Shown: piece by piece, positions 1-9,228 of the stretch
Numbering within the stretch: position 1 is the first letter of the stretch
Layout of the letters: each line of letters opens with the position of its first letter
Assembly: GCF_001857945.1 (NCBI RefSeq)
Contig: NZ_CP017770.1
Span: 434,001-498,000, forward strand
Direction: 5' to 3'
Source of the DNA: Paenibacillus crassostreae
Lineage (GTDB): Bacteria; Bacillota; Bacilli; Paenibacillales; Paenibacillaceae
Length of the DNA stretch: 64,000 nucleotides
The notes under the pieces: generated by a model
Databases searched by the model: none
What the model was told of the DNA's origin: nothing
Seen by the model: the letters and a program-made list of their open reading frames with translations, nothing else
Translations under genes and position numbers: made by a program

Positions 1-45
1 TTACGGATAATTAGGGATTATACTTAATAGTGGAGAATAACAACT

Positions 46-1038
46 TCAATATCGATAGCCCACCGTACAATCCAAAGGAATATATCCACTAGACGCTGCA
101 TCACGTTCAGAGGTGAACATTTCCTCCGTCGTGAAAGTAGAAACACAAGCATTACGAGAGTAATAGTATTTACGTCCATTCGCTATAATTCCGTTGAATA
201 TTTCTTTCTTAACGATACGGCTACCACCTAAAGCGTAGTTATTATAATACTTCTCTCCCATAGGAATACCTTGAACAAATGCTAGAACACCAACATCATT
301 GATCGTGTTATGCCAATCTTCTTCACTAATAAGTGGAATAGTAAAGGTATACGCTACTCCGAGTCGCTTCGAATACCTGTTGTATTGATTGATAACCATT
401 TCAAGATCTTGTTGAAGTGCATTAACAATGGTAGTTCTCCGAACTTGATCGAATTTGTCAGAATCATTAAGCAAGGATATAGAAGCCTCTGAAGTTATTT
501 CACTCCTGAACCCTTCAACCCACTTCTGATCTACATTCCGATTCACTACGACGTAATCATCTAAAGTAAATGCAAAGGTATTACCGTCTTGATCAACATA
601 ATCATAGGGTTTCTTGGGACTCCACACATGCTTAATCTCTTTTTCACCTGAGGCATTGATATATTCATCCCATGAATAAACATAATAGCCATCGTATCCT
701 ACAATCATTACAACAGGAACATAATTGTCCACCACACCTTGCCCTGCCGTATCGTTAAAAACTCCAAAATTCAAATACAATGAATTAAAAAACGTCTCTA
801 CCGCTTCTTCTTTATTGATCTTCACCCTCTTTAATGTCTCATACTGGGATTCATCTCGTTGGCTACTATTCGTAAGCAAAGCCCTTGCAGCATCTTGAGT
901 GGCTGTATCAATTGCCCGATTATATCGAAGTTCTATAATAAGCGTCTGACGGTTTTGCTCAAGATTAATGTTGTTAATAATAAAATAGGGTAAGAGAATA
1001 AGTACTGAAAATATCGATAATTTAATGATAGTCTTCAT
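46..1038 (-). CDS. membrane-anchored protein of the Tad-like pilus operon
   Basis: The product has about 330 residues. It starts with one hydrophobic segment (residues about 5-22) and continues as a long hydrophilic, Tyr/Asn-rich domain, presumably outside the membrane. I recognise no domain. Being the last of four small genes with an N-terminal membrane segment after the TadB/C-like gene, it may be a minor pilin or pilus-associated protein; this is inferred from position. I chose the ATG at 1038 because GGAGG lies 11 nt upstream; the ATG at 1056 has no ribosome site. The start overlaps the end of the upstream gene by 17 nt, which suggests translational coupling. Positions 1-45 hold no recognisable start codon for a following gene. 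Confidence 0.7.
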   Translation of the reverse strand: MKTIIKLSIFSVLILLPYFIINNINLEQNRQTLIIELRYNRAIDTATQDAARALLTNSSQRDESQYETLKRVKINKEEAVETFFNSLYLNFGVFNDTAGQGVVDNYVPVVMIVGYDGYYVYSWDEYINASGEKEIKHVWSPKKPYDYVDQDGNTFAFTLDDYVVVNRNVDQKWVEGFRSEITSEASISLLNDSDKFDQVRRTTIVNALQQDLEMVINQYNRYSKRLGVAYTFTIPLISEEDWHNTINDVGVLAFVQGIPMGEKYYNNYALGGSRIVKKEIFNGIIANGRKYYYSRNACVSTFTTEEMFTSERDAASSGYIPLDCTVGYRY

Positions 1039-1573
1039 TGAGGACCATGCCTCCATACGGAATTACTATTTTTTCATTAGGGTTATTGATACCACCTGTA
1101 AGGACATCATTCATCAATGTTCCCATGGTACGATTGGTATTCTTTACGGTTACATCAAAAAAATCTCCTGTTTCAAATTTATATATTCGGTTAGGAGATT
1201 CTACATTCTCTGTTGAATTCCTAGGAAATAGTTTTTCATTTATTTGCGCATTAAAAAATTCTTCATAATTCACATGATATCCACCTAGAAAAATACCTGC
1301 ATCACTGTAATTAGGATCATATCTTTTATGTCTATGAACCATTTGAATATCATAGATATTTCTTGTAAGAGACATCCGATCCACAAATTCGGTATACATG
1401 GTCGGGGTTATATAACCCTTATCACGAACAGAATCTACAAAATGAGTCACAGAATTTAGAACTACCACTTCTGAAATATCGTCTTGTTTGTTCAAGGCAC
1501 TTGTTACAGGCCATATGAAAAGAAGAACTATAGCTATTATCGCTGCAAATACTTTTGCAACAGAATTGGACAA
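1022..1573 (-). CDS. small membrane-anchored pilin-like protein
   Basis: This 183-residue protein has an N-terminal hydrophobic helix (residues about 5-26) followed by a soluble domain. I do not recognise the family by name. The stretch around DKGYITPTMYTEFVDRM resembles minor-pilin-like proteins I associate with Gram-positive Tad loci, but this is a weak impression. No canonical prepilin peptidase site (Gly followed by Glu at +5) is visible. The gene sits 15 nt after its upstream neighbour and overlaps the next gene, so it is part of the same operon. A role as minor pilin or pilus-tip component is inferred from context only. Confidence 0.65.
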   Translation of the reverse strand: MSNSVAKVFAAIIAIVLLFIWPVTSALNKQDDISEVVVLNSVTHFVDSVRDKGYITPTMYTEFVDRMSLTRNIYDIQMVHRHKRYDPNYSDAGIFLGGYHVNYEEFFNAQINEKLFPRNSTENVESPNRIYKFETGDFFDVTVKNTNRTMGTLMNDVLTGGINNPNEKIVIPYGGMVLNEDYH

Positions 1574-1588
1574 AACGTTACATCCCCT

Positions 1589-1984
1589 TTAGTTAAATTG
1601 CAACAACGTTAACAACCCGGTGCTATCTCTTATATATGTAGGTGTAAAATATTGATTTAGGTTAATTGATGAGACATTTAATACAGTAGGATCTAAAGAT
1701 TTGGAGTACAAAATACCATTGACTTCAATATCTACTCCAATCTCTCGGATTTGGTATAGTGATTGTCTAACTTCTGCACCACTAACCGAGTAAACTATCG
1801 GATCTTTGAGTGTTGAGTGGATATTGTTATCCGTATTGGAATTCATTTGATATGATTTCTGGATTGTTTCCCCTGTCGTAGTAAATAGATAAAATGATAG
1901 CGATAGCGAAACCATAAAAGCCATTACGGCAAAACTCAGACCTATTGCTTCAGAAGCATCATTGTCAAAAGCGATTATAAACAC
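1589..1984 (-). CDS. small pilin-like protein with AIGLSFAV N-terminus (start uncertain)
   Basis: An ATG at 2020 would give 143 residues, but its purine-rich stretch abuts the codon with no spacing, and the codon lies inside a 13-bp hairpin (2000-2031). The in-frame GTG at 1984 gives a 131-residue protein beginning VFIIAFDNDASEAIGLSF, so I chose it, with moderate certainty because its own ribosome site is weak. The N-terminus combines Asp/Glu residues, an AIG motif and a hydrophobic helix, which loosely recalls archaeal-type pilin signal sequences. The rest is a polar domain of unknown family. The gene follows the larger pilin-like gene and probably encodes another pilus subunit. Confidence 0.6.
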   Translation of the reverse strand: MFIIAFDNDASEAIGLSFAVMAFMVSLSLSFYLFTTTGETIQKSYQMNSNTDNNIHSTLKDPIVYSVSGAEVRQSLYQIREIGVDIEVNGILYSKSLDPTVLNVSSINLNQYFTPTYIRDSTGLLTLLQFN

Positions 1985-1999
1985 CTTCTTTTTATCAGA

Positions 2000-2031
2000 A
2001 AGGAGATGTGAAAAGCACATCCCCTTTCCAA
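2000..2031. repeat. 13-bp hairpin between pilin-like genes
   Basis: GAAAGGAGATGTG (2000-2012) pairs with CACATCCCCTTTC (2019-2031) around a 6-nt loop. In the minus-strand transcript the single non-Watson-Crick position is a G-U pair. No U-run follows, so it is not a normal terminator. It lies just after the 2048-2530 pilin-like gene and could stabilise the upstream mRNA end or mask the start of the next gene. Confidence 0.6.
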
Positions 2032-2047
2032 AGTAGTAATAATCTTA

Positions 2048-2530
2048 TTATTTTTGTTCAAATGTGATAGCACGGATGACATCGCTTTTATCTTTAATTA
2101 CCTTAGCTAGAAATTTACCTGATGGATTTATATAATCAGGAGAGGACTCATTACTCGCGTTTGTTATGTTATCACTGGACGCACCGTTAGTTATAGAACC
2201 ATATCCTATTGTGCCTTCAGCTACTGTTGTCTCGACATTTTCAAAATACCATGAACCTACTAAGCTTTTACCAGTTTCAACTTGCACTCCAAATTCACCT
2301 TTATCTTGAAATTTACGCAGCGCATTAAGCACCTGACTCCCGGATACTGTAGTATTGTCATAAACCGTAAAGGCTGCTTGGGACATTTCAGTCTGAATAT
2401 CAGCAAAGTTATTCTGAGCTGATTTGGTTGCCTCTTGTGCAGAGATAAACAGCACCACGACAATGGTGATCAAAGCTATGGTAAGAAAGATACCTGCAGA
2501 TACTTTTAAAGCAGTCGAAGCGTTATTCAT
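2048..2530 (-). CDS. pilin-like small membrane protein
   Basis: This 160-residue protein begins with a short polar stretch (MNNASTALKVSAG), then a strongly hydrophobic helix (residues about 10-32), then an Asn/Ser/Thr-rich soluble domain. That layout is typical of pilins and pseudopilins. No canonical prepilin cleavage motif with Glu at +5 is present, so processing by a type IV prepilin peptidase cannot be predicted. The start is clear (AGGAGG about 8 nt upstream of ATG). It follows the TadB/C-like gene by about 40 nt and is the most likely structural subunit of the system, by position and architecture. Confidence 0.65.
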   Translation of the reverse strand: MNNASTALKVSAGIFLTIALITIVVVLFISAQEATKSAQNNFADIQTEMSQAAFTVYDNTTVSGSQVLNALRKFQDKGEFGVQVETGKSLVGSWYFENVETTVAEGTIGYGSITNGASSDNITNASNESSPDYINPSGKFLAKVIKDKSDVIRAITFEQK

Positions 2531-2571
2531 TATATTTCCTCCTAATAGTTCTTATAATTTAAGGTACATAT

Positions 2572-4665
2572 TTATAATTTGTTAATTTGATCGTAGTAGA
2601 CTCCCATTTGGGTGAAACTCATATAGATAAGTGGGATGACCAAGTAAAGAAAAATAACGGTGTACAGCGGAGAAAAACCGATGATTCTCCCCCAGTTAGC
2701 TTTCGAGTCAATCATTCTTTCATAATTCAGTTTACGTTGCTCATAATTGTAGTTTCTTTCTGATTCAAGATCATCAAATGCTTGTTTGATAGGTATTCTC
2801 TCAACAGCTAACAGTAAACTTTCTACTGTTCTGACAAGAGGTACAAAAGGTGCGTCTATCTTCAATTTTTCAAGAGATTGTTCAGCTCCGCTCTCGAAGT
2901 TAATAATACAAGTGTGTAGCGGAGCTTTGAATATAGATGAGAATCGTTCCATCCATTCTAGAATAATCTCAACCGATACTCGGTCGATTTCAGATAACAT
3001 AGCAATAATCGTATGAAATTGATCTACTTCATTCTGCATATCCATAGCTCTCATTTTTTTCTGGAAGAGCAGAATCCAATATGGCATCTGATAACCAAAT
3101 GATCCCATCAATACACATATCAATATTTCCCACCATTTTAGATACTCGGAATCAATCTTATTCATTTTTTCAATAATTCTCTCAACAGAAGCATTTATAA
3201 GTGTGGCATCAGTTGCGATATTCTCATCTTGTTTTATTTGCTGTACGACATGATCCCTTAGGTGTTCTTTATTCACCTCCTTCAACTGAAGTATGATCTG
3301 GCTATCAAACTCAGTAAGGGTAAGTGAATCCTGGAGATCTTTCTCCGACATCTTTCCGAATAATGATCCATTAGAAGTAGGGTTGTTCATCACATTGTTA
3401 ATAGCAATGAAATGCATTGCCACAAAGGATCCCAGCATTCCGATTGAAAGAACGAGACAGAGTATCAATCGATGAAGATAATGCCAGTTGATTGGATAAC
3501 CCGCATTTGCATCCTTCAATAATCGACTTATCTTGAAATGCTCAGGTGTACTTCTAGAAGGTGTAAGCCGATATACGAACCAATCTACCATCGGTATTTT
3601 TAATGCAATTTTTTCCCATGGTCGTTTCCTCTCAACGACGACATAAGTGCCTTCTTGCTGGTCTTGCATTTTCCTTAGCAATACATAAGACAGAAATACG
3701 ATTGCGAAACAAAGTATCTGAATAATAAACCCCATCTTACTTGAATAGAACTCCTGCATGGCTGGAAACATATTACTTGCCCAGAGTTGTATCGGTTTAG
3801 TAAAAACAATGGGTACTATAGCAATCATAGTTAAGCCTGAGAAGAGATAATGCAATTTAGATCTTTTTAAAATTTCTAAATTTATTTCTTCATTAAGTTT
3901 ATTTAAGTTGTTTAAGTAAAGGGAGCCATTATCGACTTGTTTATCTCCAAACTCCTTTACTAAATACGATAGACCAGCTAAAGACTTCAAGAAACGGTTA
4001 GGAGCAGATTGATAATACTTTTCAAGCTTGTCCTCTGGGTTTTCGCTGTCATCCTTAATAATCTCATGGACTTTCCTAGCATGCAGACCCGCTTCAGATT
4101 TTGTTGCATCTGCAGCTTCCATAAGAGCTTCTTCAATCATTCCATATTGGTGGTAATGGTATCGAATATCCTTATTCAGATCCCGTAGTTGAATTAATAA
4201 CCTATCCTCAACTCTATGTATGAAAGTATCGATCAACATACCATTGATAATGAGAGCAGCTAATAACAGCATAAATACAAAGGTAATATCTTGATTAAAT
4301 AACAATAGAATCAGTATTGCAGTGGTCATAATCCCAAGTGTTGAAAAGACAATTTTCATAGTCTCTCTTCGCATCGTCATTTCATCATAGGAATGAATGG
4401 CTTGTAATCTCCTCCTAATTTTTAGAACATATGCACGGAGCACGGGAATTTTGAAATAAGCATGATATGAATCCTGCATGAAATTGTTGAACTTCTTTTT
4501 CCAATTGGGTTTATTTGAATCCACAAGATCCTCATAGCTTTTGAAAACTTCACTAAAGCCATTTCTGTCTGCTCTTCTAGCTAGAATTTTCACAAGAATA
4601 TATAGAACAATACTTGTTGGTATAGAAACGAATAAGATGATTAGTGCAATTTCTTTCATATCCAA
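2572..4665 (-). CDS. TadB/TadC-type fused type II secretion F-family membrane protein
   Basis: The 697-residue protein has about eight membrane segments in two blocks. The first block (residues about 5-30, 105-150, 275-345) surrounds a cytoplasmic helical region; the second (about 400-425, 520-545, 660-690) surrounds another. This matches two T2SS-F modules in tandem, as if TadB and TadC, normally two genes of about 300 residues each, were joined. In Tad and type II systems such proteins form the inner-membrane platform contacted by the assembly ATPase. The neighbouring ATPase gene ends 8 nt upstream. I prefer the TTG at 4665, because GGGGGTGA lies 7 nt upstream, over the ATG at 4659. Confidence 0.75.
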   Translation of the reverse strand: MDMKEIALIILFVSIPTSIVLYILVKILARRADRNGFSEVFKSYEDLVDSNKPNWKKKFNNFMQDSYHAYFKIPVLRAYVLKIRRRLQAIHSYDEMTMRRETMKIVFSTLGIMTTAILILLLFNQDITFVFMLLLAALIINGMLIDTFIHRVEDRLLIQLRDLNKDIRYHYHQYGMIEEALMEAADATKSEAGLHARKVHEIIKDDSENPEDKLEKYYQSAPNRFLKSLAGLSYLVKEFGDKQVDNGSLYLNNLNKLNEEINLEILKRSKLHYLFSGLTMIAIVPIVFTKPIQLWASNMFPAMQEFYSSKMGFIIQILCFAIVFLSYVLLRKMQDQQEGTYVVVERKRPWEKIALKIPMVDWFVYRLTPSRSTPEHFKISRLLKDANAGYPINWHYLHRLILCLVLSIGMLGSFVAMHFIAINNVMNNPTSNGSLFGKMSEKDLQDSLTLTEFDSQIILQLKEVNKEHLRDHVVQQIKQDENIATDATLINASVERIIEKMNKIDSEYLKWWEILICVLMGSFGYQMPYWILLFQKKMRAMDMQNEVDQFHTIIAMLSEIDRVSVEIILEWMERFSSIFKAPLHTCIINFESGAEQSLEKLKIDAPFVPLVRTVESLLLAVERIPIKQAFDDLESERNYNYEQRKLNYERMIDSKANWGRIIGFSPLYTVIFLYLVIPLIYMSFTQMGVYYDQINKL

Positions 4666-4672
4666 TTATCTT

Positions 4673-6556
4673 TCACCCCCAGAATTCCTTAATGAATTCA
4701 TGGAATTCTTCTTGATCACTCGGTGACATCAATTCCAACATTTCGATTGTATTTCTCTCAGAGATTGGATTCACAGCAATATACTCACCATTCTGATAGA
4801 CGATAATATTCGATTCATCGAACACTTTACGATCCATACTGCGATTATAGTATTCAGTCGTCGCTTGAAAGAACGCTTGGGTCCGTTCCTCAGGATTATT
4901 GATACTCTCAAAATCTATTTTGAGCGATTCATGCTTCATAGGAATACACTCTGTAACTCGTGAAATCGTTCTTGTCCCATCCGGATCTTTCGTTAAATGA
5001 ATATTAAAGTTGATGACTCGAACAACTTCTTCTTCAGCTATTTTTTCATCATTAAATATATTTGTTTTTAATAAAGAATTACGAAGGGAATATATGAGAT
5101 TCGGAAACGTCTTGGCATGGTGAGTAAATATAGTGAATAAACTTGCAACCTGAGTAATTTGAATCATCCATGCTGCTACCGGATCTGTGGCAACTTCTCC
5201 AAGAATATTCACGGTACCATCCGTTTTCTTTTGTAAATCAAGTCCTTCTTGGCCTGAGATTGTATCCGTCTCTCTAATGGTCAGAATATTTCTCCATTTG
5301 TAGATCTTCCGGAGATGCAACTCAAATGACATCTCTTGAACCCGCAAAGTGTATGAAGCATTAATATAATTAACTAGAGCCATTAGCAAAGTCGTTTTCC
5401 CACTACCTTGTGACCCCGTAATCGCAGTGACTCGTCCACCTTTTATAAGGAATGATAATAGCTTTATCGATAGTTCACGATTTACAATATTCGGATTAAT
5501 CAGTTGTTCTAGTGTCGCACTTTGAGTATCAAATTTCCTGACAAAAAAAGCCCATGATTCTGAAAAAGGGGGACGAACAACGACAATTCTAGAGCCATCC
5601 TTCATTTCATTTACTTTGTATCCATTATGCTCAGAGAGTTGCCCAGGATTTTTATATTTGTAAATATTCTGACACACTCTGATCAATTCACTCTCAGAAC
5701 CAAAGGTTAAGAAAGACAGATGTATCGACTTTCCTTTGTAAAATATCCAGATACTATCATGTGCCATCATACGTGTATTTCGGTTCATTTGTTCGGCCAA
5801 GTGGATCATGCCATCATCTGGCGCAAGTTGACTGATAGGAGTACCTGATACTCCACCTGATACTCCATCAATTCGCATATCACGAATCTCATCGATCACA
5901 CTAAAACCTTTGAATTGTTGATAAATCCGTTGAACAATGATATAAAGCTTATCTTCAAAACTCGGAACAATGCCTTCCTTTCTATAAGCATCATCGATTT
6001 CTTCTGGAGTAATAATATATGATTCCGAATTTGCATCTTCATGGACATTCTTCAGATTTGCTAGATTATGCGACTCGATAAATTCAGTAAGTGCATCGAA
6101 TCGATGTTTTTTCTTATAATGGTGTATTATGATCTCGAATTTGTCCTGGTGAGTCAGGTCCTTCTTATTATTGAAAGGTATAACCCAATTAATATTCTCT
6201 TCATTCAGACTATAATTGTTCAGGAATAGGTCGAACATCGTTTCTTGGACGTAGCGTTTATCTTGTAGATCTCCGTAGGTACTCCCTTTAAGAGACTGTT
6301 TAAGCTGTAGCATCTGGTTTGTTCGACGTATATACTCCTCTTCAGATAATCCTAAATGTTCGAGATTAGTTTTTGTCATATCATCAAAGGCAAATCTGAT
6401 ATATTCAATCATCCCGCCAATCGTATATTTTTTATCTAGTTCATGAGGATCCCTTTGTTGTTTTCTTTTATCCGTTAATTTGAAAAAAATGACTACCCCA
6501 ACCAGAAAAAGAATGAGTAATATGAATGCAATGTTGATGATATAGCCCAGACTCAT
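4673..6556 (-). CDS. TadA/CpaF-type secretion ATPase with N-terminal membrane anchor
   Basis: This 627-residue protein is a type II/IV secretion ATPase of the CpaF/TadA group. The Walker A box GSQGSGKT is at about 381-388, an acidic box (QEMSFELHLR) near 407, the Walker B region (VNILGEVATDP) near 449-459, and the histidine box (FTIFTHHAKTF) near 474-484. Family members usually have GEVR and STIHANS in the last two motifs, so this one is divergent. An N-terminal hydrophobic helix (residues about 5-26) is unusual, since TadA ATPases are normally cytoplasmic. An extended N-domain of about 200 residues precedes the core. It would power pilus assembly with the adjacent F-family platform. The ribosome site AAGGGGG precedes the ATG by about 12 nt. 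Confidence 0.85.
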   Translation of the reverse strand: MSLGYIINIAFILLILFLVGVVIFFKLTDKRKQQRDPHELDKKYTIGGMIEYIRFAFDDMTKTNLEHLGLSEEEYIRRTNQMLQLKQSLKGSTYGDLQDKRYVQETMFDLFLNNYSLNEENINWVIPFNNKKDLTHQDKFEIIIHHYKKKHRFDALTEFIESHNLANLKNVHEDANSESYIITPEEIDDAYRKEGIVPSFEDKLYIIVQRIYQQFKGFSVIDEIRDMRIDGVSGGVSGTPISQLAPDDGMIHLAEQMNRNTRMMAHDSIWIFYKGKSIHLSFLTFGSESELIRVCQNIYKYKNPGQLSEHNGYKVNEMKDGSRIVVVRPPFSESWAFFVRKFDTQSATLEQLINPNIVNRELSIKLLSFLIKGGRVTAITGSQGSGKTTLLMALVNYINASYTLRVQEMSFELHLRKIYKWRNILTIRETDTISGQEGLDLQKKTDGTVNILGEVATDPVAAWMIQITQVASLFTIFTHHAKTFPNLIYSLRNSLLKTNIFNDEKIAEEEVVRVINFNIHLTKDPDGTRTISRVTECIPMKHESLKIDFESINNPEERTQAFFQATTEYYNRSMDRKVFDESNIIVYQNGEYIAVNPISERNTIEMLELMSPSDQEEFHEFIKEFWG

Positions 6557-6563
6557 TGAAGTT

Positions 6564-7394
6564 TTAGGCCCCCTTCTTACAAAAAATCCTTGTATCTATC
6601 CCGATTGCATTCATGATCCCTTTTGCCAGTTTTCTTACTTCCGTCATGAATATGTTATTCTCATGATTATTTCTAACATTTTGATTTTTCAAGAAAAATT
6701 CCACTACAGATTTATCATTACATGCATCCATAAATCCTGATAAATGAGGAACTGTATAAATAGGAATATCACATTTATATATTCTTTTGATATTAGAAAC
6801 GGTGTACTTTGAATTAGCATCATATTGGCCTATAACGATGATATATTTCTTTTCCATAAGAAAACCTTGAGAATTGTTAAAGAAATCATTCAATACATTA
6901 ATATTTTGATTTAGGTTTACTACAATCAGATCGGACGAAGTTAGAACTGAATTCGTCAGTACATTTCTTGTTCCACTATGCACATCAATGAAAGATAAAT
7001 CATAATACGATTTGGCAGCATTAAGAATTGACCCAATGACGCCATTGACAGCAACATACATTTCTTCTGATGGTTTTGAAGTCCCTACGATTAGATCTAA
7101 TCGATCCCGTAAAATGGGTACACAATAGTCTTTAACTTTAGAAGGCTCCAGACGATTGACCTTAGCTAATCTTTCGAGTGCATCGATTCCATGGTTCATA
7201 TATTCTAGTTCGAACCCGTGATTTAGTCTTCTTTCCTTGATTAATGTGCTCTCCAATGTAGACATCTCCCAATGGGTATGACTCATTATGGTCCTCGCAA
7301 GATATTCTGTTCCAATTAACATTGAAACTGCGATCATATTTGCAGAATTTCCTGTTTGTCCATGCCAATTACTCCAAAATGCTACTTGTCCCAT
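6564..7394 (-). CDS. TadZ-like MinD/ParA-family protein, P-loop degenerate (second copy)
   Basis: This 276-residue protein is paralogous to the product of 9307-10158. Both begin with a beta strand and AFWS, followed by a loop of P-loop shape (here residues 8-17, SNWHGQTGNS). The invariant Walker A lysine is replaced by Asn16. A Walker B-like strand (YDLSFIDVHSG) and an SSDLIVVNLNQN segment, as in MinD-type proteins, follow. TadZ proteins of Tad pili are known as atypical ParA/MinD members that localise the machinery, which fits the position just before the ATPase gene. ATP binding is doubtful without the lysine. Confidence 0.7.
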   Translation of the reverse strand: MGQVAFWSNWHGQTGNSANMIAVSMLIGTEYLARTIMSHTHWEMSTLESTLIKERRLNHGFELEYMNHGIDALERLAKVNRLEPSKVKDYCVPILRDRLDLIVGTSKPSEEMYVAVNGVIGSILNAAKSYYDLSFIDVHSGTRNVLTNSVLTSSDLIVVNLNQNINVLNDFFNNSQGFLMEKKYIIVIGQYDANSKYTVSNIKRIYKCDIPIYTVPHLSGFMDACNDKSVVEFFLKNQNVRNNHENNIFMTEVRKLAKGIMNAIGIDTRIFCKKGA

Positions 7395-7396
7395 AT

Positions 7397-8098
7397 CTAG
7401 TTCCTCCTCATTGCTAGTTTCATAGCTTTTTTAATATCCTTATCATTAAGATTTGTTAACTCTTTTGTTAGAAGTTGAATTACATGTTTATAATTCTTTG
7501 AAAGTTTCTTCATGTTAATTTTCCCTTGATGTTGATTATTGATTTTTGTTGCATAATCAATCTCATCGAACAGAAGTTCGAAAGGCTCCTCTGCCCAACT
7601 GATCGTACAATCTGATAACACTGTTTCTAGATAATTGTCGGCAATGCTGGTATCCACATTATTCAGAGATATTTTAGTGTAGTGATCACTTCGGTTGTTC
7701 CCTTTTTCATCTTCATAGAAGGATTTCATAATCTCTACCGTTTTTTGAATACTCCAATTCTCAGCAGTTACAGCGACATATTTCTTATCGATCCTTAACA
7801 GTTCTTCATGTTTCAAAAAATAAGGTGTACCACAATGAATGATGACTTGATTATAAGTATTTATCTCGGAGAGAAATTGTTCTAAATCACTTAGGTTGGA
7901 GAATCCACTAACTACATCAAATCCTTCAAAATCGATTACCTTCATATCCTTATTAGGAATGGGAGTTCCAAGCAATGTATATTTCTCTAATGTCGCATCG
8001 ACAAGGAGAACTTTCTGTCCGGCATTTGTTATGACTTTACTTAGATAATGGATTAAATCACTAATATCTGAGACTCCTATGAATAAACCATATTTCAC
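7397..8098 (-). CDS. MinD/ParA-fold-like protein without P-loop
   Basis: The 233-residue protein seems to keep the ParA-like strand order: a start strand (YGLFIGV), then GQKVLLVDA as in ParA and MinD second strands, then YNQVIIHCGTP where Walker B would be. It has no glycine-rich P-loop, no lysine and no Walker B aspartate. The C-terminal 60 residues are basic and helical. It lies between the SAF-domain gene and the second TadZ-like gene with gaps of a few bases, so it is in the pilus operon. A degenerate ParA-type scaffold is my inference; no characterised homologue comes to mind. Confidence 0.55.
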   Translation of the reverse strand: MKYGLFIGVSDISDLIHYLSKVITNAGQKVLLVDATLEKYTLLGTPIPNKDMKVIDFEGFDVVSGFSNLSDLEQFLSEINTYNQVIIHCGTPYFLKHEELLRIDKKYVAVTAENWSIQKTVEIMKSFYEDEKGNNRSDHYTKISLNNVDTSIADNYLETVLSDCTISWAEEPFELLFDEIDYATKINNQHQGKINMKKLSKNYKHVIQLLTKELTNLNDKDIKKAMKLAMRRN

Positions 8099-8113
8099 TT
8101 GAATACTCCTTCC

Positions 8114-9199
8114 TTATTTAACTAATGGTTGATCAAATACATCAACCTGTTTACCATCTACTGCAACTTGATCCTCTTCAGAGTTGATAGATTGAACTAT
8201 TTCTCCTTTATGAACCGGTTCTATTTCATCCAATGTTATCTGTGTGTTGTCCGAATTATCAAATTCAGATTTCTGTGTTTTTTGAGAGTCAAGTGTAACC
8301 CCATTGTTTGGATTATTGGATATTGACCCTTCTGTTACCCGTTGTTGTACTATTGAACTGTCATTCTTAACTTTCATTTTGTCTGCTTCATCCATCTGAG
8401 AGAGGTTTAATTCAAGCTTTTTTCTAACCGACTTTTTCAGAGATTCAATAGCTTTCTTTAATACATTAGGATCAGATTGAATAAGATCAATAACGTTCAA
8501 ATTTATCGGGTAATTTTCAATAGCCTTATCTTGCATAAATGGATCTGTATACGTTGTTGCATAGAGCGTGGCGCTATTTAGGTATGCATCAACTGTTGCA
8601 CTAGACATCGCTAGTAGCTCAGCTTCGTTGACGTTATACCATACGGTGGCACCAGAAACGTCACTTATTTTTTTCTTAGATAGTACGATGAAATCTTCCC
8701 CTGTAGGAAATGTAATCCGAACATCTACAAACTGCCCTTTTTCAATCTTTGTAGGTAATGTCATAACATTATATTCCTGCTCACGAAGATCATTAGGTGT
8801 AGCTTCTTCTTCGAATACTAATGATTGAATTAGTGGCGTATTCTCACCAACGTCTATTTTAATTATTTTTCCGATCAAATCTTTTTTGGATTCAACCGTA
8901 TTAACTGGAGCATCTTCTTTTGTTATCTGAATGATCTTTAAATCGTTCTCCGATAAGGCGATACCAGCTGGTAATACCTTTGTAGTAACAACTACCTTTT
9001 TCATTTCAGCGTCCTGATTTATTAGCAACTTCTCAGTTTCTTTCATCTTTGTTTCATATTCAATTCTTATTTTTTTTTGCTCTTCCGCCTGATGATTAAT
9101 CATATAAATTGCTCCACCAGAAGCGATTACCCCCATAGAGATTGCACCAACTAAACCAGCAATAATAAGATTTTTGGTCCGCTGCCTTATCTTCGACAC
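8114..9199 (-). CDS. CpaB/RcpC-like SAF-domain pilus assembly protein
   Basis: This 361-residue protein has an N-terminal membrane helix (residues about 10-33), a short coiled region, then an SAF domain at about 67-128 (KVVVTTKVLPAGIALSENDL begins it), followed by a second beta-rich module and a polar, Asp/Ser/Gln-rich tail of about 100 residues. SAF-domain proteins named CpaB or RcpC are standard parts of Tad systems, where they act in the envelope. The start is GTG at 9199 with AGGGGTG 7 nt upstream. The gene follows the first TadZ-like gene but is separated from it by the inverted-repeat element at 9229-9306. Confidence 0.75.
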   Translation of the reverse strand: MSKIRQRTKNLIIAGLVGAISMGVIASGGAIYMINHQAEEQKKIRIEYETKMKETEKLLINQDAEMKKVVVTTKVLPAGIALSENDLKIIQITKEDAPVNTVESKKDLIGKIIKIDVGENTPLIQSLVFEEEATPNDLREQEYNVMTLPTKIEKGQFVDVRITFPTGEDFIVLSKKKISDVSGATVWYNVNEAELLAMSSATVDAYLNSATLYATTYTDPFMQDKAIENYPINLNVIDLIQSDPNVLKKAIESLKKSVRKKLELNLSQMDEADKMKVKNDSSIVQQRVTEGSISNNPNNGVTLDSQKTQKSEFDNSDNTQITLDEIEPVHKGEIVQSINSEEDQVAVDGKQVDVFDQPLVK

Positions 9200-9228
9200 T
9201 TCTAAACACCCCTAATTTAATAATTCTT

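Noticed and set aside
1-45. A second partial gene at the left edge (minus-strand TAA at 3-1)
   Set aside because: No start codon with a ribosome site lies between 45 and 1, so it cannot be called.
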